From an uncultured Oscillospiraceae bacterium (lineage in GTDB: Bacteria; Bacillota; Clostridia; Oscillospirales; Acutalibacteraceae), in NCBI GenBank assembly GCA_900540535.1, contig UQGM01000007.1:1-64000 (forward strand): a DNA stretch of 64,000 nucleotides. The letters are read 5' to 3'. The notes beneath the pieces were generated by a model. That model did no database searches. It was given only the letters and a program-made list of their open reading frames with translations, and was not told the DNA's origin. This document shows positions 59,752-64,000 of this stretch, piece by piece; position 1 is the stretch's first letter; every line of letters starts with the position of its first letter. A program made the translations under genes and the position numbers.

Positions 59752-60630
59752 ATGATTAGAAGTATGACAGGATACGGCAGAGCTCAGGATACCGTTGACG
59801 GTATGAGCATCACCTTTGAAATAAAAAGCGTAAATCATCGCTATTTCGAATTCAGTTCACGTGTTCCGAGAGCATACGGATTTATTGAAGAAAAACTTAA
59901 ATCTTATGTTCAGTCACGTATCTCAAGAGGCAAAACTGAATGTTTTGTACAGATTGAAGCTTTGGAAGACGAAGCAGCTGAGGTAACTGTAAACCATTCC
60001 TTAGCAGCAGGATATTTTCAGGCTCTTAGAGAAATTGCAGATAAGTATGAAGTAAGAAATGATATTTCAGTTTCGACTCTTACAAGGTTCAGCGATATTC
60101 TCACCGTTCATAAAGCGGAAGCCGATGAAGAAAAAATCTGGAATGCAGTAAAGACTGTCCTTGAAAAAGCTGTCAATTCATTTATTGATATGAGAGAGCG
60201 TGAAGGTGTAAAGCTTCGTGAAGACATCAGCAGCAGAGCAGATTTGATTCTCACCTTTGTTGAGTTTATTGAAGAGCGATCACCGCAGACTGTTAAAGAG
60301 TATCACGAAAAGCTTGTTGCACGGATGAAAGAGCTTTTAGGCGATGTCCATATAGATGAGCAGAGAGTTTTGACAGAAGCTGCTGTTTTTGCTGATAAAG
60401 TAGCTGTCGCTGAAGAAACAGTAAGACTCAGAAGCCATATTGATCAGCTTAAAATGTTCCTTCAGTCGAAGGATGCTATCGGACGCAAAATGGACTTTTT
60501 GGTTCAGGAAATGAACAGAGAGGCCAATACAATCGGTTCCAAGGCCCAGGATGTTGAAATCGCCTCTAAGGTTATTGATATTAAAGCTGAGGTCGAAAAG
60601 ATAAGAGAACAGGTTCAGAATATTGAATAA
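59752..60630 (+). CDS. yloC: YicC/YloC family endoribonuclease
   Basis: YicC/YloC proteins are endoribonucleases. The 292-residue chain starts M-I-R-S-M-T-G-Y-G-R-A, the family mark, and ends with the conserved D-F-L-V-Q-E-M-N-R-E-A-N-T-I-G-S-K-A. ATG 59752 follows GGGTGA by 8 nt; a GTG at 59740 lies inside that site. The remA-gmk-rpoZ order after it is standard for Firmicutes. Confidence 0.95.
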   Translation: MIRSMTGYGRAQDTVDGMSITFEIKSVNHRYFEFSSRVPRAYGFIEEKLKSYVQSRISRGKTECFVQIEALEDEAAEVTVNHSLAAGYFQALREIADKYEVRNDISVSTLTRFSDILTVHKAEADEEKIWNAVKTVLEKAVNSFIDMREREGVKLREDISSRADLILTFVEFIEERSPQTVKEYHEKLVARMKELLGDVHIDEQRVLTEAAVFADKVAVAEETVRLRSHIDQLKMFLQSKDAIGRKMDFLVQEMNREANTIGSKAQDVEIASKVIDIKAEVEKIREQVQNIE

Positions 60631-60648
60631 TTTTATCGGAGGTAAAAG

Positions 60649-60933
60649 ATGAAGCTTATAAATATTGGTTTTGGCAATATGATAAATGCCAACCGACTTG
60701 TAGCGATAGTAAGTCCTGAGTCTGCTCCGATAAAAAGGATAATACAGGACAGTAAAGAGAAGGGAATGCTCATCGACGCAACCCATGGCAGAAGAACAAG
60801 AGCGGTCATTATAACCGACAGCGATCATGTAATTCTTACTTATCTTCAGTCTGAGACAGTTGCCAACAGGCTTGTTGAGGGCGGAGATATAGATGATGCA
60901 GAACTTGAGGGAGGAGTTACAGAAGATGAATAA
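60649..60933 (+). CDS. remA: RemA family regulator (DUF370)
   Basis: RemA is a small DNA-binding regulator that activates biofilm matrix genes in Bacillus. The 94-residue protein shows I-N-I-G-F-G-N-M-I-N-A-N-R-L and D-A-T-H-G-R-R-T-R-A-V-I-I, both typical, plus an acidic tail. Its targets here are unknown. It overlaps gmk by 8 nt. Confidence 0.94.
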   Translation: MKLINIGFGNMINANRLVAIVSPESAPIKRIIQDSKEKGMLIDATHGRRTRAVIITDSDHVILTYLQSETVANRLVEGGDIDDAELEGGVTEDE

Positions 60934-61537
60934 AAAAGGAATGCTTATTATTCTTTCCGGTCCTTCCGGTTCTGGAAAAGATACAATTTTGGCAGAGCTT
61001 AAAAAGCGTGATCAAAGCGTGCAGCTTTCGGTTTCGCTTACTACGAGAGCTCCCAGAGATTGGGAAATCGACGGTTTTCACTATCATTTTGTAACCGAGG
61101 ATGAGTTTAAACGCAGACTTGCCGATAACGATATCCTCGAATATGCAAAATATAGCGTAAACTATTATGGAACACCAAAAGCTCCCGTTGATAAGTGGCT
61201 CAGTGAGGGAAAAAATGTGGTTTTAAAAATCGAGGTACAGGGTGCGCAGAAAATTCGTGAGATGTACCCCGATGTAGTCAGCATTTTCCTCATGCCTCCG
61301 TCTATGCCGGTTCTTGAGCAACGTCTTCGCAACCGTGAGAGCGAGGATGAAGACGATATAAGACGCAGAATGGCAATTGCCAGGGATGAAATCAAGCGTT
61401 CCTGCGAATATGATTATATTGTGGTAAACGATGTCGTAGACTATGCAGTCAGCGATATTTGTGCTATTATTCAAGCAGAAGGATTAAAATCCAAAAGATT
61501 AACTGAAGAAATTGAAGAGGTGCTTACAAATGGTTAA
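60926..61537 (+). CDS. gmk: Guanylate kinase
   Basis: Gmk phosphorylates GMP to GDP. The 203-residue enzyme has the P-loop G-P-S-G-S-G-K-D near residue 12, then T-T-R-A-P-R and E-V-Q-G-A-Q-K-I. ATG 60926 follows GGGAGGAG by 9 nt; an in-frame ATG at 60893 would add 11 residues within remA. It overlaps rpoZ by 8 nt. Confidence 0.97.
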   Translation: MNKKGMLIILSGPSGSGKDTILAELKKRDQSVQLSVSLTTRAPRDWEIDGFHYHFVTEDEFKRRLADNDILEYAKYSVNYYGTPKAPVDKWLSEGKNVVLKIEVQGAQKIREMYPDVVSIFLMPPSMPVLEQRLRNRESEDEDDIRRRMAIARDEIKRSCEYDYIVVNDVVDYAVSDICAIIQAEGLKSKRLTEEIEEVLTNG

Positions 61538-61739
61538 TTTTGATTTAAACAAGATTTTGAAAGGACATACAAGCCGTTATTCTCTTGTTATTGCTGTGGC
61601 AAAAAGAGCAAGAGAAATTTCAGAAGATGCCGCTGAGGCAGGCGATATTCTCATTGAGAAGCCTGTAAGTCTTGCAATTCAGGAAATTGCAGACGGTAAG
61701 TATGATATTGTAGAGCCTGAAGAAATCAGAGATATCTGA
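61530..61739 (+). CDS. rpoZ: RNA polymerase omega subunit
   Basis: The 69-residue omega subunit helps RNA polymerase assemble. S-R-Y-S-L-V-I-A-V-A-K-R-A-R-E-I is the family core, and P-V-S-L-A-I-Q-E-I follows. ATG 61530 is inside the end of gmk, with GAAGAGG upstream. priA follows after 26 nt; coaBC, usually between them in Bacillus, is absent. Confidence 0.94.
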   Translation: MVNFDLNKILKGHTSRYSLVIAVAKRAREISEDAAEAGDILIEKPVSLAIQEIADGKYDIVEPEEIRDI

Positions 61740-61765
61740 TTTTATATTTGGGAGTTAATAATTCC

Positions 61766-64000
61766 ATGAGTGCAGTTAGTATTGCCTGTGTTGCGGTTGA
61801 GGGAGCGCTGTATTCCTTTGATAAGGAATACGATTACACTATACCAGAAAGTTTAATGGACAGCGTAAAAAAAGGCGTAAGAGTTATGGTGCCTTTCGGC
61901 AATGGCAATAAGCGCCATTTCGGCGTTGTTATGGATGTACTGCCGGTGCAGTCTACCGAAAAACTTAAAAAAATAACAGCGGTGCTTGATAAGGCACCGC
62001 TTCTTAGTGATGAAATGTGTGAACTTATCCGCTGGTTAAAGGAAAGAACCTTCTGCACTTGCTATGACGCAGCTAAAGCAGTTTTACCGGCAGGAATAAA
62101 CCTTAAAATGGTTTCTTCCTATGTTGCAAAACTAAATATAACTCCAGAGCAAATCGGTAAACTGTCTGAAACAGAAAAGCAGATATTTGATTTTCTGTCT
62201 GAACGTGGATGTTATGTTTCAAGGAAACGTATCTGTGCAGTACTTGGATTCCGTGAGGACTGCGATGCAATAGATACTCTTGCCAAAAAGGGGTATATTG
62301 TAAGGAACGACGAAGCTACTATGAAGTCTTCGGATGCAACCATGATGATGGTAAAGCTTACCGATAAATTCAGAGACGAAGGCGAAAAGATTAAAGTAAC
62401 TGCAAAGCAGCGTTCAGTGCTCAATTTGCTTTCAGAAACAGGTTCTGCTTCTGTTAAGGAAGTTTGTTACTTTTTGGGCATAACTCCTGCCGTAGTAAAG
62501 GCACTTGAAAATAAAGGCCTGATCGAGTCTTATTCCTGCGAATATTACAGAAAGCCTTATAGTGCCGCTGATGTAAAAACAGAAATTCAGCAGTCACCTT
62601 TGACGCAGGAGCAAAGTGACGCTTACGAAAAGATTAAAAGACAATATAAGAACGGTTCCGGAGTTTCTCTACTTTACGGAGTAACAGGCAGCGGAAAGAC
62701 AAGGGTGTTTTTAAAGCTTATTCAGGATGTCTTAAATGACGGACGCAATGTTATCGTAATGGTTCCTGAAATTTCCCTGACGCCTCAGACGATAAACATT
62801 TTCCGCAGCTATTTCGGCGATGATGTCGCAGTGTTTCATTCAGGCCTTTCAATAGGTGAAAGAATGGATGAGTGGAAACGAGTAAAAAGAGGCGAAGCAC
62901 ATGTTGCTGTCGGAACTCGTTCAGCAGTTTTTGCTCCATTTGAAAATATCGGAATGATAATCATGGATGAAGAGCAGGAACATACTTATAAATCAGAAAG
63001 TTCTCCGCGTTATAACGCCCGTGAAGTGGCAGGATTTCGCTGTGCATACAATAAAGGCGTTTTGCTGCTTGCTTCTGCTACGCCAAGCGTAGAAACCTTT
63101 GCGGCAGCAGTTAAAGAAAAATATCAGCTGTGTACTTTGAAAAACAGATATGGCAAATCTGCTCTTCCAAAAGTAATAGTTGCAGATATGCTGGGTGAAC
63201 ATTCAGCAGGCAATCGTTCAAGTATAAGCAGAGTTTTAAAAGAAGAACTTCAAAAAAATCTGGAAAACGGTAGACAGTCTATATTACTTATAAATCGACG
63301 TGGTTATAATACATTCGCAGTATGCGAAAGCTGTAAAAAGGTAGTAACCTGTCCAAGCTGTAGTATTTCACTTACTTATCATATTGATAACGGCAGGCTT
63401 ATGTGCCATTACTGCGGATATTCAGAGCCTTTTACCTCTGAATGCCACGAATGCGGAGAAAAGGCTGTGCGATATTCAGGAGCCGGTACACAGAGAATTG
63501 AGCAGGAATTAGCGGATATGTTCCCCGAAGCGAGAATACTCCGAATGGACGCAGATACCACCATGACTAAAAATGCTCATGAAAATTCATTTGCTGATTT
63601 CGGAGCAGGAAAATACGATATAATGATAGGCACTCAAATGGTTGCCAAAGGACTTGATTTTGAAAACGTTACTCTCGTTGGTGTAATCAACGCTGATCAG
63701 CAGCTTTATAACGATGATTTTCGCAGCATGGAGCAAACCTTTTCACTTCTTACTCAGGTTATAGGCAGGTCGGGAAGAGGCGCACTCGAAGGACGTGCCG
63801 TTATACAAACAATGACCCCTGAAAATCCCATAATACAGCTTGCAGCGAAACAGGATTACGACAGCTTTTTCCGCAGTGAAATACGTATCAGGCGAGCAAT
63901 GATATATCCGCCTTTCTGCGATATCTGTGCTGTGGGATTTGCAGGTGAAAGTGATATTTATACCCGTGGAGCTGCCGATATTTTTCTCCAGCAGTTAAAG
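61766..64000 (+). CDS. priA: Primosomal protein N' (PriA helicase), partial at the window end
   Basis: PriA restarts stalled replication forks. The open frame runs from ATG 61766 to the window edge (745 residues) with no stop. It has the N-terminal DNA-binding domain, Walker A G-V-T-G-S-G-K-T at residues 305-312, a Walker B that reads D401-E-E-Q404 where many PriA proteins have D-E-E-H, and two zinc pairs sets (C-E-S-C, C-P-S-C, C-H-Y-C, C-H-E-C). The helicase motif Q-V-I-G-R-S-G-R-G is also present. GGGAG precedes the start. Only the last few dozen residues should be missing. Confidence 0.97.
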   Translation, partial: MSAVSIACVAVEGALYSFDKEYDYTIPESLMDSVKKGVRVMVPFGNGNKRHFGVVMDVLPVQSTEKLKKITAVLDKAPLLSDEMCELIRWLKERTFCTCYDAAKAVLPAGINLKMVSSYVAKLNITPEQIGKLSETEKQIFDFLSERGCYVSRKRICAVLGFREDCDAIDTLAKKGYIVRNDEATMKSSDATMMMVKLTDKFRDEGEKIKVTAKQRSVLNLLSETGSASVKEVCYFLGITPAVVKALENKGLIESYSCEYYRKPYSAADVKTEIQQSPLTQEQSDAYEKIKRQYKNGSGVSLLYGVTGSGKTRVFLKLIQDVLNDGRNVIVMVPEISLTPQTINIFRSYFGDDVAVFHSGLSIGERMDEWKRVKRGEAHVAVGTRSAVFAPFENIGMIIMDEEQEHTYKSESSPRYNAREVAGFRCAYNKGVLLLASATPSVETFAAAVKEKYQLCTLKNRYGKSALPKVIVADMLGEHSAGNRSSISRVLKEELQKNLENGRQSILLINRRGYNTFAVCESCKKVVTCPSCSISLTYHIDNGRLMCHYCGYSEPFTSECHECGEKAVRYSGAGTQRIEQELADMFPEARILRMDADTTMTKNAHENSFADFGAGKYDIMIGTQMVAKGLDFENVTLVGVINADQQLYNDDFRSMEQTFSLLTQVIGRSGRGALEGRAVIQTMTPENPIIQLAAKQDYDSFFRSEIRIRRAMIYPPFCDICAVGFAGESDIYTRGAADIFLQQLK

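Noticed and set aside
1..64000. tRNA, rRNA, insertion sequences or a replication origin
   Set aside because: I looked for tRNA T-loops, rRNA cores, transposase motifs and clustered DnaA boxes and saw none by eye; short or diverged examples could be missed.

Overview
The window looks like chromosomal DNA of a spore-forming, anaerobic, low-to-mid GC Gram-positive bacterium of the class Clostridia, most like the Ruminococcaceae/Oscillospiraceae. The grounds are a SpoIIIE/TepA/YlzJ block, PolC, short HisG with HisZ, a V-type ATPase, RemA, indolepyruvate:ferredoxin oxidoreductase, strong AGGAGG-type ribosome sites and frequent TTG starts. I assign no species. Almost all of the DNA is ordinary, densely packed chromosomal operons. 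I see no rRNA, tRNA, CRISPR array or complete mobile element.

Layout. 1-830: the last codons of a probable serine recombinase, two hairpin terminators and a GNAT acetyltransferase. 850-5155 (minus strand): PepD dipeptidase, an OPT oligopeptide transporter, a PqqD-fold protein and a small one-helix membrane protein. 5265-12005: tepA, ylzJ, spoIIIE, a YgiQ-type radical SAM protein, a ComEC-like metallo-beta-lactamase protein and a DUF3006 protein. 12024-19182: a sodium symporter, then two phenylacetate-CoA ligases flanking iorAB, and an ACT-domain protein, which suggests fermentation of aromatic amino acids to aryl acetates. 19253-21997: a GH36-like glycosidase. 22058-32712: pyrH, frr, uppS, cdsA, dxr, rseP, ispG, polC.

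32738-38996: a histidine operon hisZGDCBAIE without hisH and hisF. 39011-41925: a condensation-superfamily acyltransferase, a zinc-ribbon membrane protein and a DEDDh exonuclease with a zinc-ribbon tail. 42055-50766: a nine-gene V-type ATPase operon whose K subunit keeps the sodium-binding residues. 50884-55302: a DUF5685 protein with two Asp-rich motifs, a J-like protein without HPD, two unknown membrane or secreted proteins and a MATE transporter. 55309-57295: an ABC-F ATPase. 57292-58145: FMN riboswitch and ribU. 58203-59675: SAM-I riboswitch and metK. 59677-64000: yloC, remA, gmk, rpoZ and the start of priA, which runs off the window.

I found no clear new defence or mobile system. The least explained items are the DUF5685/J-like block, the acyltransferase plus zinc-ribbon membrane pair, the orphan PqqD-fold protein beside a peptide transporter, and a possible pseudoknot upstream of iorA.
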